Assembly: GCA_037974665.1 (NCBI GenBank)
Contig: CM075764.1
Coordinates: forward strand, 85,368,825-85,432,824
Source: Ehretia macrophylla
Taxonomy: Eukaryota > Streptophyta > Magnoliopsida > Boraginales > Ehretiaceae
DNA length: 64,000 nt
Direction of reading: 5' to 3'
Made by a program: the position numbers and the translations under genes. Below, one piece after another: positions 11,752 to 22,995 of the stretch. Every line of letters starts with the position of its first letter. Within the stretch, counting starts at the first letter, position 1. The notes under the pieces are model-generated. The model was not told where the DNA came from, did no database searches, and was given only the letters and a program-made list of their open reading frames with translations.

Positions 11752-12634
11752 TACATTTTGTAAACGTGGGGAAGAGAAGACAGAGACAGCTTTTTCTTTT
11801 TTGCCCTCTTTTTGGTCGTCAGTAAATAACTCCAAAACAGAAAGGTTTAAGCAAGTGTAGACACATACGTACAGCCAATTACTGAAGTATTTAGAGATTC
11901 TTAAGTTGACCAAAATTATTTGTTTAGAACATTAAACCGTAGCTTATGAAAACATCAATTATGAAGTGTTTATTTTTAGCGTAGATAGAAAAAAAAATTA
12001 TTGTTTTCTTTCTTTTCTAAAACTCTTTTTTTTTTTTTTAAACAATATTCTAGTTCACTATACTTTCTTTCCTACTCCTATTTAGTTTTAGGAAGTAAAA
12101 ATAAAAAAAACCCCAAATTTTAGAGGACCCTTTGTGAATACTTGTATGTGCATTGCATCCCTTTTGCCAAGTCAACTTCAAGAGAGATGGTAACATCGCG
12201 AAAACAGTTTATAATGATTCGATTTCTCTTTATTTAGTTGAAATTATCTAATTGCAAGAGCTATTTCTTTAGTCTTAATGTAACCCAATGGAAATCGAAT
12301 AATTGTTGTAATTTGCGGGTTTAAAATTTAACACTAAATTATTCATTTGATAAAAAACTAAAAATAAATAATAAAAAAATAAAAACTTAAAGTTAGCCAG
12401 TTGTAGTAAGTAACAATAATGACAATCAAACAAAAAGAAACACTATTTTAGAGAAACAATTTCTGATGGTAACTAAACGACATTGTGGCAGTTGTGCCAT
12501 GCCCAGAGACCAAATCAACTGAACAAGACAAAGACTTGACTTTCTTCCCCATCTTTCCAGAGTCCAGAGATGGCATATCATGATAGATGAGAATGAATCC
12601 TCTCATAGGCACTTTTCTCTTATGTTAAAATAAT
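11752..12634. other. Intergenic, nothing recognised
   Basis: AT-rich DNA without recognisable coding or terminal repeats. Long T and A runs near 12000-12100. Confidence 0.5.
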
Positions 12635-12795
12635 GGAGAATCTTGGTTATTAATTAAATTTGTTTTAATTTTGAGTTGATATATATCACTTCGGATTCAC
12701 CTATACATGTCACTTTTATCTTATATCAGGCCCACTCAAGATTACACTTATCAGTTCAGAATTAAAACAGATCTAATTACTGACTAAGATTCTCC
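12635..12795. mobile_element. Small MITE with ~35-bp inverted ends
   Basis: The left arm begins GGAGAATCTTGGTTATTAAT and the right arm is the inverted copy (GGAGAATCTTAGTCAGTAAT), continuing to a shared TTTTAATT. The loop is about 90 bp. No convincing target duplication, so the superfamily is open. A C/T-rich 'cacttcggattcac' motif inside resembles one at 41945-41960. Confidence 0.6.
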
Positions 12796-12990
12796 ATCAC
12801 CTCATACATAGAAGCACAAGTAAGTACTCAACAAAGTGAAGAATTATGGGCAACGAAATTTTGTTTGCAAGAGAATGCATTAAGCTCGAGAGTCCATTTC
12901 GGGTGCCAATGAAGCTAAATCTTTTTATTTGTAGATCTCCAAATAAGGTTATAGACTGATTAGCTAAGAGTGCTAGCTAGGCTTATTTCT

Positions 12991-13480
12991 TGTTAGAATA
13001 TAAATTTGTTACACATCGAAAAATCGTAGACTCTAAATCCGTCTTATAAGATTTTAGGGTACTTTATTACACACTTATTGGTTTTAGGATAGAATCCCAT
13101 TATTCTTAACTTGGTATAAAAGCCACGTGCATCCCACGTATTAGAATATACAATATGCATTTGTCCCATATCAAAAAATCGTATTAGAATATACAATATG
13201 CACTTGTGTCAGACCACCTTATAAGATCGGGTCCCGTCTTGTTCATCCTTTGGTCTGCATGTGTCTATCTTTTATGCGTGTTTGATCTCCCATGTGTCTA
13301 TATTTCACGTATATTTATCCATGTGTGACCTATTTCAAATCATATCACATGTAACGAGAGCATTAAAGTATATATATTTGTCTCCTATTAAAAATTCATA
13401 GAATTCAAGACCATCTTATAAGATCTTAGACTACATTTAACTCTAATTAATTTTATAATAAAACTCCATAATTCTTAACA
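12991..13480 (+). mobile_element. TRIM-like miniature LTR element (partial)
   Basis: A ~120-bp segment starting TGTTAGAATATAAA and ending ATTCTTAAC (12991-13110) is followed at once by TTGGTATAAAAGCC, a decayed version of the initiator-Met tRNA primer site (TGGTATCAGAGC). A related segment with ACCATCTTATAAGATCTTAG and ending ATTCTTAACA lies at about 13363-13480. Between them, 'ttagaatatacaatatgca' occurs twice (13141 and about 13183). No target duplication is preserved and no coding is present, so the call rests on repeat order and the primer-site match. Confidence 0.45.
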
Positions 13481-14570
13481 ATTCACTTCCTTTAAATTGG
13501 TTTTTTTTTTTCTTTCTTTTTCTTATCCTATTATGGAGTTGGTGTCTCTCCTCCATAGCCGTGTTGTAAGAAATGGTGTTGGCTGATAGCCTTTTTTCAT
13601 TAATATAAAAAACTTGTTATGACCTAGAGTTATTGGAGCTCGCTATTGTACCACAAAATTTATAATTTTGTGCTAGATCCAATATAATTTATTTAGGGTG
13701 AATTTCACGACATAATCAAAGGAAAAATAACCGATTTCTAGCCAAAAGACTTTGACTAATGTAATTTAGGAGTATTTGACACGATGGCTTTAAGGATAAA
13801 ATAAAAGAAAGCAAATTGAAAAGTAGTAGTCTTCATAAACTAAAAGGAAAAGCAACTCCTTGGAATATCTTCTTCTTTTGTGGCTAATTAAATTACACAT
13901 GAAATTCCGTGGGGTTGGCAAGTTTGAGTATAAATTCGTGTGAATTGAATATACAAGGAAGTTAGTTCTACCTAAAACCTTTTCGTTGGAAATTTATTTA
14001 TTTATTTATTTTTTTAATGATGTGAGAATTCAGTTGGTGGAGTCTAATTATTAAATTATTTGGTATAATTTGACCTCAAATTGATAAACTCTCAAATATA
14101 ACTGTGCATCCCACACATACAACTATGAGGAAATCTATTCTCTTTAGTTCACCTAAAACCATTTTGTTAGAAATCTATTGTATTTGGCCATCTTATTCAC
14201 CTCATCAAAGTTATATCTTAAAGATTAAGATAGCTTAGTTTGTATAAAGCTTTTAGCGCACACAGTTAATAAAAGCCCCTAATTTGATGAGATAGATTTT
14301 GAATTAAAAAAAAGAAGAGAGATTATAGTCTAGATTATAATGAACTATGTTTATCCCAAGGCAAAAGAAATTAAAAATGAACTTATTACCTGTTGCAGCA
14401 TGTGCTCATCATGCACTAGACCAACCATGTACTAACATGATGCATAATTATCGAACAAGAACTTGCCATTTTCTCTTTCATGAGACTCGTAGTGTGCCTC
14501 GTACAATATTAATGTTTCAATCAATTCGAAAATCCAGTTGTACCATGTTATTAGTATTATTAAATAAAAA
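13481..14570. other. Intergenic, nothing recognised
   Basis: AT-rich DNA with short simple repeats (for example TTTA repeats near 13995). No supported gene. Confidence 0.5.
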
Positions 14571-14574
14571 AAAA

Positions 14575-14750
14575 TGTTATATACTACTTTATTTTTATCA
14601 CTTAAATACTACTTTTTATGTGTATACTTAGTTAACATATTAAAAGAAAAAAGAGAAATTAAAAAATTTATTATTTTAACATGCCAACTAAGTATCTATT
14701 TAGGAGGTGATATTTGAGTAATAAAAATAAAATAAAATATAATAATACTC
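14575..14750. mobile_element. Fold-back (palindromic) MITE
   Basis: The left half (…TTATCACTTAAATACTAC… then ATACTTAGTTAACAT) and the right half (ATGCCAACTAAGTATCTA … then TTGAGTAATAAAAATA) are imperfect inverted copies over about 70 bp, around an A-rich centre near 14645-14675. Non-coding. Superfamily unknown. Confidence 0.55.
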
Positions 14751-14910
14751 TATTATAAATTGTAGTCGTTAAAATTCAGCTTTGGTTCAAGTTTACTATC
14801 TTAAATATTAATTTGGGTTCGATTTGCACTAACAGGTCGTGAGCCAATTGATTCACGGATGATCACATGATCAATATGATTAGTTTGGTTTGATTTTTTA
14901 AAAGAAAATT

Positions 14911-15000
14911 TCTTCTATGAGGCAGCCTCATGTAAGGCTGTATAATAAAAAAGTGCGTGAGGTCTATATCTTTGTAAGTGAGAAATAACCTCATAGAAGA
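14911..15000. repeat. 90-bp hairpin with 12-bp perfect arms
   Basis: TCTTCTATGAGG (14911-14922) is the exact inverse of CCTCATAGAAGA (14989-15000). The right arm overlaps the AAGAC target site used by the Tat-1 retrotransposon. Could be a tiny fold-back element or chance. Confidence 0.5.
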
Positions 15001-15001
15001 C

Positions 15002-15496
15002 TGATGAGGGAGATCACGAGCTGAAGATGACGTATTCGGGCCGCCCGCTAGCCTGAAATGCCTGACCCGACCTGCACTAGACCCAAGTAAACCCCAACTA
15101 TTGCGCCAGCCAATTCGATGGGATATAAAGCAAGGCTCCCAGCTCGGACCAGCGGACAAAGACTTTGTCCACTGGGTAATAGCTTTGTCCATTGGTTACA
15201 CAACACAGGTAGCTGATGGCGTGTCGGGCAGCCTCACGAATTGAGTGCTGCCCAAACCCAGATTAGTATAAATAGAGCACCATTTCGTATTTATGAAGGT
15301 AACTTATATATTAAATACTCTCAACCACCGTATCTAGCTCGAGCAAACTAATTATTCTCACACCCGAGGGGAAAATACGGGTCATCACCCCGCCTTTTCC
15401 TTCTCTTTGCTTGTACAGGTTTAGAGCCCGATCAGAAAGTTCAGCACAGTCTGGAGCGAACAGACCGACCTCAACTGTCAATTTCTATCCTCGACA
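15002..15496 (+). repeat. Tat-1 5' LTR (495 bp)
   Basis: Starts TGATGAGGGAGATC and ends ATCCTCGACA. A TATA box (GTATAAATAGAGC) at about 15269 would drive transcription of the element. Many substitutions relative to the 3' LTR indicate an old insertion. Confidence 0.9.
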
Positions 15497-15499
15497 GTT

Positions 15500-15515
15500 T
15501 GGCATCGTCTGTGGG
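15500..15515 (+). promoter_or_regulatory. Tat-1 primer-binding site
   Basis: TGGCATCGTCTGTGGG, three bases after the 5' LTR. It resembles the TGGCGCCGTCTGTGGG site common in plant Ty3/gypsy elements, with two changes. Confidence 0.75.
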
Positions 15516-16083
15516 AAACCGAAGCAACCGAGCCTTACTAATCCCACCACCCATTGAGAAACCACCATGGTACAAACCCAAAGCCACAACTTGGTGGCAG
15601 AGGACTCACCCGCCTGGGGTAAGGACCTCGAAGCCACCCAGACACCAAACCAAAACCCAACCCAGACCGACGTTGGAACGAGCTAACGTATACACTTAGC
15701 TACACTAGATACCCAGCCCGAAGAAGACTTCACAGCAGGCATGGCGCCCATGATAAAGTTGATGTTCCAGATGTTCAAGGAACTCAAGGAACAGGTAACA
15801 CGCCTGGCTGCGGACCCGCCGGCAGCTCCTATCGTGGCCACCTAACCAGAACGACCATAGTTCTGGATACCAGCTTAGAGGCGGGCTCAAGCCCAAAATG
15901 ATGGCGAAGGATCTCCCAAGCCAGCGATTTGAGCTGACGAAATCTGAAACCAAAGGGCTCCCCTCACCGACCCTGAACAGGCTAAGACTACGGCTACCAT
16001 AGCCAAGGTCATAAACCTGCTTGGTGTCAGCCCTATTTCTCTCGAGGTTTTAGCCACCCCACTACCTGCCGGTAACTGGATAC

Positions 16084-16915
16084 CGCATTTAGCTATGTAG
16101 AATGGGGATGGCGACCCCGCCATCCATTTGCTAAACTTCAATCATCATATGACTCTTCATGATATGACAGATCGTATGAAGATGAAGGCGTTCCTGATCA
16201 CTCTAGTAGGCAATGCACTGGATTGGTTCCAGAAACATCGCCCCGGCTTAGTCAAGATTTTCCATCAAATGGCAGAGGCGTTCCTATCCCGATTCGCTAG
16301 AAGCTGACGTGCAACTAGCCATACTTCATCGCTATTGTCGGTGAAGTAACAGAAGGGAGAAAGTTTGAGGACCTACACCGCCCGATTCAACAAAAAATCT
16401 CTCAGGATCCCCAACCTGGAGGACTCAAGGGCCCTAATGGCTTACCAAAGAGGATTCAGGTCGAGACCACTCACGTCCTCCTTGGCCATTAACTCGGTGG
16501 ACACTGTAGCCGAGCTAATGGTGAGGGTAGAGGGGTATATTCATTCTGAGGAGATTCACCAGGCTAAACGAGAAGATGATAAATAAAATGAGAAGAAGGG
16601 GGAACCCTCATCTAGGGCTCCGCCCAGGAACAAAATGCAGGCCGACAGGGCAAACAACTGCAGCAACAGCAGAAACAGGGCCTGAGGTTCACAACGTTCA
16701 CTTCTTTCAATACCCCAATGGAACAAATCCTGATGGAGATTCAATACCAGAACCACTTACCACAAGTACCCAAGATGCAAGGCCGACCTGAGAAGCGCAA
16801 TAAGACTAAGTATTACCGCTACCATATGGATTATGGGCATACCACCGACGAGTGTAGGGAGCTGAAGTAGGAGATCGAGGCCCTAATATCCTGAGGGCAC
16901 CTTAGAAGGTATATC
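16084..16915 (+). pseudogene. Tat-1 gag (decayed)
   Basis: Translation in the best frame shows a Ty3-type gag capsid stretch (AFLITLVGNALDWFQK, then AEAFLSRFARS and a stop) followed, after a frame change, by LRTYTARFNKKSLRIPNLED. A nucleocapsid-like motif near 16805-16860 reads YYRYHMDYGHTTDEC: a CCHC knuckle whose first Cys has become Tyr. Multiple stops. The N-terminal part from about 15500 is poorly preserved. Confidence 0.8.
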
Positions 16916-17002
16916 GATCAACAACCACACAAAAATCCCGACCCGGGAACCGGCTGAGAAAGAGAAAGAAGCCCGCCCAGGCACCATGACCGGGCTAGGT
17001 AC

Positions 17003-17689
17003 TTGGCTGTTATGGAAACCATTGTCGGAGGACTCGCGTCAGGCGAGGAGATATCGGCTGGTTGGAAGGGGTATGTTCGTGCTGGACGTGAATGCGGGCC
17101 GACTATGGGTTTAGCCGGAGGACTGGACAGGATCACCTTTTCCTCAAATGATCTAGAGGGAGTAATCCTACCTCACGATGACCCTTTGGTTATCAGCGCC
17201 GAAATCGTCAACATTACCGTTAGAAGGTTGATGGTAGACACGGGGAGTTCAGCAGAAGTTTTCTTCCTAAAAGCTTTTGAGCAGATGAGGTTGGACCGAA
17301 GTCGGCTCCGACCATTGAAAGGAACACTTGCTGGTTTCATTGGGCATGGCCACAAAACAGAGAGGGTCATCAACCTCACACTCACCCTTCAAGATGGTCC
17401 AAAAAGGGCTTCAATGCAGGCCAATTTTATCGTGATGGACTGTAACTCAGCTTATAATAGTATTCTGGGACGAGTCGCCTTAAACCACTTCAAGGCAATA
17501 CCCTCCACGTACCATCAAGTGCAGAAGTTCCCGACTCCGGGTAGCATAGCCACAATCAGAGGGGCCCAGCTTTCAGCTCGAGAATATTATGAGAGCTCCC
17601 TTCGACCAAAGTATCAATCCGGGTGGGGACCTGACCTGCCCGAGGAGAAGAGGGATGCCAAGAGAGGGATTTATGCGGAAGAGCTGTAA
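17003..17689 (+). pseudogene. Tat-1 aspartic protease segment (228 codons open)
   Basis: Retropepsin-like protease of the gag-pol polyprotein. The longest clean frame in the element. Active-site motif VDTGSSAEVFF with the DTG catalytic triad intact around residues 75-85; later YNSILGRVALNHFKAIPS, a typical Tat/Athila-type stretch after the protease core. The frame continues past the stop at 17689 (acidic, Lys-rich, to about 17757), then is cut by the internal deletion before the reverse transcriptase. Probably inactive in context because it has no pol. Confidence 0.85.
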
Positions 17690-17757
17690 GAGATAGAGCT
17701 TTCGGAAGAAAACAAGAAAGCCAAGATTGGAAGTGAGCTACTGGAAAACCTAAAAAA

Positions 17758-18275
17758 AGGGCTTGAGAACAAAGCTGGAAGATGCGGAGGGGCAATGGGC
17801 AATGATCCTTCCTGATGTGTTGTGGGCTCAGCGCACTACTATCAGCTCGGCAACAGGAAAGTCACCCTTCGAACTGACCTTCAGTACTCGAGCAGTGCTC
17901 CCGATGGAGATCGGGTCCCCTACTAGTAAGACCCTCCACTATGATCCCGAAATAAATGGAGCCTAGATCCGAGAAGAATTAGACCTAGCTAAGGAGTTGC
18001 ATGCCAACGCTCAGGTCCGGATGCTGGCTAGAAAAGCAGCCATGGAGTGAGCCTTTGCCAAGCAAGTCAAGCCAAAGTCTATTAGGATCGGAGATCTGGT
18101 CCTATGAATGTCCATCTTTTTGCAGCGGCTAGGAGGAAAACTCTCCCCGCCCTAGGAAAGCCCATAAGAAGTAGTGAAAGAGATATGACCTAGGACCTTT
18201 TACCCTCATGACAAATACAGGAAGCAGTTGAAAAATGCTTGGCATGCCGAGCATCTTAAGGGTTATTTTGTATGA
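17758..18275 (+). pseudogene. Tat-1 integrase C-terminal remnant
   Basis: Starting right after the protease tail (LLENLKKG at 17735-17757), the translation jumps to WAMILPDVLWAQRTTISSAT, then GKSPFELTFSTRAVLP, the end of the integrase core and its C-terminal part. It continues with KPKSIRIGDLVL and, through stops, ends NAWHAEHLKGYFV at about 18273. The D-D-E catalytic residues are not in the remnant. Confidence 0.85.
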
Positions 18276-18731
18276 GGCCCCGAGCCGAACATACTATTTT
18301 GTACCAAGATATTTAATACAATTCCCATTTTTGTATACAATTTCTTCGTGACTGGTTCAAATTCATCGATCTAAGGATGAAGGGCACTTATCGATCAAAA
18401 TCAAGTTAACCAACTCGGATTATTAATGCCAGTTCGATTTTAATCAACAAAGTGTGGTTTATTCGTCAGCTTAGACTGATGAGTTCAGCTCGACTATATC
18501 AACATTGATTTATTAAGTTAATCTCATCAGGACAATTGACTTGAGCTTAAATAAAAGTTCCTAAAACGTAATCAAGCACAACTCGGTACATGTGCAAAGA
18601 ACGTAAAGTGCGCTGCTATGAAAATTAGCTAATGACAAATGATTCTCATTAATCAGTAAAAAAAAAAAAACTATAGGGTGGCCCGTCTTCGGCATATTAC
18701 AAAGAAGAAAAAAGAAAAAGAAGCCTGAAAC
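18276..18731. other. Tat-1 non-coding spacer between pol end and antisense ORF
   Basis: AT-rich with an A13 run at about 18658-18671. No coding. This is where the sense transcript and antisense ORF meet tail to tail. Confidence 0.6.
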
Positions 18732-21700
18732 TCAAGGTGTCAGGGTAAAAGAGGCGGCCCTATCACCTGCTTTATCCCCGACCTCAGGGGACTCGTCTCC
18801 GACCTGTTCCATCCCTCACTTGATATAATTAATCACCCTGTAGTCCCCCGATTTCAGGTCCGAAGGAAGCCCAGGGATCTGCAAAATTCTGGTGGTAGAG
18901 CCTTCATGATCTCCAAGAAGTCGGTCTTGGAGGGATTTAAGAAAGTCTTCGCCCGTTCCCGAGCGGCGAGCTGGCCTCGAAAGAAATACTGCAGCTCAGC
19001 AAACTTAACCATTACTACGCCCTCCTTTATCAGTCAGTTCACGCCCGCGTCGCTGATGCTACAAGTTGTGTCAATAAAAATGGGTGCAAAACAACCAAGT
19101 TTTAATAACCCGAAAGTGCACGGATTAATGTAGTATGATGTGCTTAGAGTGCGAGGTCATATTCCACATGGAGGCTCCTTAGTTATTTATGTTGAAGAAG
19201 TGCATATGAAAGTGTCTAAAGTGAGTGCTGTAACGTAATAGATAGATTGATTGGGTGATAAAAGCTAAGCTAAACTAAGTTAACTAACTAGAGTTAGAGT
19301 TGGAAGTGTAAATATGGGTATGTAGTAGTTTAAGCTCGGATTAATATTAAGGCAGTTTAATTTAGCATCGGAAATAGGATTCTCTAATTCTATGCAAGAG
19401 GTTAAGCTACAAGCATTAACCTAGTCAATTATTTTAGTCTATTAAAATCCTGATTACTAACTCTGATGTAGGTGCCGTTACATCTATGAGCGTATAGCCA
19501 TATTATGGATCTGTCCTTGCAACCTGGTGTAAAAGGTCTGTTTCAACATAAGTAATCAATATATCCTTACTAGTCTAGAAACTATGGTCTACTTAAAAGC
19601 ATTACCTATAGTCTCTTGGAATCTTTAAGGTTGTCAAGCTATTGATTCACTATTAGAGCATGAATATATGACACGAAAATAAAGCAATCATATCATCTAC
19701 TTAAAAACATTATGTATGAAAGGCAATACTTAATTAATACAAGCCATATATTGCATATGAATTAAATCAGTCCAAATCATGGAGACGGGTAAATCAAAAG
19801 ACCATTAATATATAATCAAAATCTCTAATTAACACAAGCATTATAACAACATTCAAATATAAAAGAGATTAAAGAGATGCTTCCCCATAAATGAAGTCGA
19901 TGTCCAAGGTCGGAGTCCCGAGAACAGCTACGAGATTTCCTCATTTTCCTATGTCCCAGAAATTCGGGCATTACCTCCGTCGTATTTTCCCCAACTACTA
20001 ACTATTTACACTACATAATTAAACTAACTAATTTATAAGCTAAAAATATAATTAAAGCTAAATTAATAATAAAATATATTTTATTTTCTACTCTCAAAAT
20101 ATGCACCCCAACACCTCTATTTATAGGCTGAAAAATCACTATTAACAGGTTTTACTATTCATACATTGACTGTTTGACTTTGACTTTGACCAAGCGTTGA
20201 TCGAGGTATTTTCGGGCTATTTTCAGTGTTCCGAGTCTGATTACGCGCTAGTTTCGGCCAAATTTTGACTTTATGGTCTCCATTCTTCTACCGGTCTCGT
20301 GTTTCTCCATTCTTGACTTCTTGACTTCTTGACTTGCAATTTGGATCATTTCGGGTCCAATTTTCCACTTTTTGCTATTATCCTACATTGCATCAAAAGT
20401 GTATAAGTGTTGCAATTATCCCTAAGTGAAGATGCAAATATAGTGTAAATACAATGGTTTGAGTGCTGCAAATACAATCACATCAGTCGCTGTCCTTGAA
20501 AGCCTCTATTGCATTTTCTCCATTGGGCCTGACATTCTCTTTAAACTCTTGAAGGCTGACCTCCGCTTCGCGCTTCTCCTTCTTGAGTTTTGCCGCGTCA
20601 TTGCTAGCCTAAGTCCTCCGGGACTTCTCTCGTTCAAGTTCCTCTTCCGAAGTTTGCAGCTTCTTCTTGAGCCAATCGATTTCATTTCCATCTTCCTTGT
20701 ATCCTTTTAAGGTCTCTTCCCTCTGCTCATCTACCTTGGCCTGGGTTTTATGGTAGCTATGCTCCAAGTCGGTATAGCGGGCCTGAATCTTAAGAATAAG
20801 GCTGGGGATGGAAAGGACATGATACTCAACCTACAACAAGGAACAGTCAGACAAGTTAAGGCAGATAGGATAATTCCGTAATCAAAGGGACGAGGAACAA
20901 CTATGTATCGTTGCCGCATCAATTCTTAGGTCGTGGACGAGCTGGTCCACGGAAACCTTGGACAATTTAGGGTCGCGCTTGATGGGGGCGGAGGTATCAA
21001 CCACTCGGTCTTTCTTGGACCGAATCACTTCCACCGCTTTCCCTTTGCCCATCTCTTCTAGTCGGGACCTCTTCTTCAAGTCTGTTTTGGCAGGTGGGTG
21101 CTCGGTGATCACCACTCCCGATCCCTTCTTCTTAGGGAGAGACTCTTGGGTTTTGCTCTTCTTTGAGAAGACTTTCGTCCCCATCTCAGTCTCCCCAGGC
21201 CTCTTCTTGGATCCAAAAGGGGCGTGAGAGCCCTTGGGCATCGAGCCCTCGCCGCTCATCGCTGCCTCTCTCCGCCTGAGAAAGGCCCTCTCTCCAGCGG
21301 TCGACATTTCTGAAAATTAAAGAAGTTGGTTAGTAAAATCAAGTGACATCAGGTCAGAAAAAATATATAATGATAACAATGATGATAATGAAAAACTAGG
21401 GAGGTCGGATCCGATTTTGGGACTAACCCTCCGCTTGATTCTCTTCCTCTTCATCATCTGACTCAGGTAGTAGCCTAGGGTGTGCCTTGGTCAAGTTGGG
21501 CACTCGACCAAACAACTTGGACTTCCAAATCTTGTCCCACTTAAGGACACTCATGATATCTATCAACTGATTTAGACCCGGCTTAAGTTCCTCCACATCA
21601 TTGGATTCCGAATCGGGTAGTGTAGGTTAGTCGTTGAGTTTCTTCTTCAAAGACGGGGTCCACTCCCTCCTATACCCCGTGTTGATCGAGCACTCCACCG

Positions 21701-22576
21701 AGTAATACTTGTTATGTCAACCTTTGTTAGAAGACTTCCACTTGGTAAAAAGGGCCAGATCCTTCATAGTTGGGAAATAGAACTACTCGGGCTGCTTGGG
21801 GTTGGCTTTGCAGGTGTAGAAGTATTTGAATAAGGTAAGGGTTGGCTCCACACCTACCTCCTGATAGTACACATAAAAGGCCACGATCATGGCCCAGCCA
21901 TTAGGAGCCAACTGTCCTGGGTTGAGCTAAAAGTAGTCCAGCATAGAGGTGATGAAGTGAGAGAGAGGTAGTTGAATCAAGTCAAATGCCAGGTCATAAA
22001 TCGTGAAGTGGCCAGCAAGCGGATTACAAGCATGTTTAAACCGACCTGGAATCTTCAGTCTGAATGTCCAATCTACCGATTAGTTCCTCAACCTGTCGTT
22101 CAGTAATGCTTTGGTAGAATGGCACTTGCGTCGGCAGTAGGCAAAAAGTTGCTGGATTTTCTTTCCTCGACCTGAGGAGCCGCTGGTTGTATGAGTACGG
22201 CGAGGCAGAATTACCTTCACAGGCTCGGCATCCTCCGCCCTAGCTCTAAAAGCCTCGACTATGTACTTGTGGGGTAGTTTGAGACCCTCCAGTTGATTCA
22301 AAGGTGAACTATCCCTAGTCTCGCTAACTCATTCAGGTCGGATAGAGGATCATCTTCGGCTTCCTCCTGCACCCTCTTGACCTCAACGATTTTACACTCG
22401 TCGTCACTCTCCGCCTAGGCCTCTATGGGTTTCAACTCCTCCTCTTGAAAGACACTTGAATCACCACCGTCTGGCCCCTGCTCTGAGGACAACTCTGAAC
22501 TAGAAGGGTTCTCCTCACCATCCTTGTATGATCTAACTTCCATTTCCTGGGAATCCTCGGGCTCCGACTCTCCCAT
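18732..22576 (-). pseudogene. Tat-1 antisense ORF (aORF), with introns, coiled-coil C-terminus and an LTR insertion
   Basis: Runs opposite to gag-pol. Start codon at 22576 (MGESEPEDSQ), an acidic Ser/Glu-rich N-terminal part, then a folded-looking block around 22000-21500 containing LAPNGWAMIVAFYVYY and LTLFKYFYTCKANP. A basic stretch follows (21307-20902, MSTAGERAFLRRREA start). Plausible introns by splice consensus: 21427-21310 and 20901-20831. The C-terminal part is a heptad-rich helix near 20800-20590 (LKKKLQTSEEELERERSRR), then a block ending FRGQLAARERAKTF (about 18945-18985) and a stop at 18732. Removing the inserted LTR joins …AFKDSD to SDAGVN. Estimated intact length about 700 residues. 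Function unknown; the family is known from Tat elements. Several stops, so dead. Confidence 0.75.
19054..20485. mobile_element. Solo LTR (1,432 bp) inserted in the Tat-1 antisense ORF
   Basis: Begins TGATGCTACAAG and ends ATCACATCA, with a 5-bp duplication GTCGC on both sides (19049-19053, 20486-20490). No coding inside; AT-rich with a TTGACTTC repeat near 20300-20330. The antisense ORF reading resumes across it, which confirms the boundaries. The parent family and strand are not identified. Confidence 0.75.
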
Positions 22577-22800
22577 TTGTTTAAGTGTGTGTGAAATAAA
22601 ATATGCAATATCTAAAGGGAGTCAGAATGTACCTAACAGATGTCTAGATTCGGTGGACTGAGTCAAGCTACAGATTCCCCGAGCGCACAGGTGTTTGAGC
22701 TCCTAATTTACCGAGCTTAATGTCCCGAGCTTGAGTATCTCCTAAAGCTGTAAAAACTTGAATGCAAAAAGTGAAATGAATTTTGAAGCAGTTGAAGCCT

Positions 22801-22810
22801 TATTTATAGG
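22801..22810 (-). promoter_or_regulatory. TATA box of the Tat-1 antisense ORF
   Basis: Minus-strand CCTATAAATA, 225 bp before the aORF start codon at 22576. Equivalent boxes precede the aORFs at 24432 and 45241. Confidence 0.6.
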
Positions 22811-22981
22811 CACCAAGTGTAACTGTCTCGAGAATACCAAACGTCGCATCCTATTAGAGTTAGGCATGACGTGTCGGCCTCTCAGGAACGGCATCCGTGT
22901 GACGTGGCATCTACCTCGGTTGGTCACTCCTAGCTCAGGAATACATACCGCCTGCCTAGACCCCCTTTAGATCTCTAGACT

Positions 22982-22995
22982 TGGGATGGGGGAAC
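22982..22995 (+). promoter_or_regulatory. Tat-1 polypurine tract
   Basis: TGGGATGGGGGAAC directly before the 3' LTR, the expected plus-strand primer site. Confidence 0.7.

Noticed and set aside
14347-14631. 94-codon ORF with Cys/His content
   Set aside because: No recognisable family, AT-rich, ends inside the fold-back element; no supporting context.
15705-16141. Minus-strand ORFs in Tat-1 gag
   Set aside because: Reverse-strand shadows of the gag region; no similarity, whereas the plus strand matches gag.
20459-20710. Plus-strand 83-codon ORF with hydrophobic stretch
   Set aside because: Shadow of the antisense-strand coiled-coil coding region of the Tat-1 aORF; the hydrophobic look comes from reading Glu/Lys-rich codons backwards.
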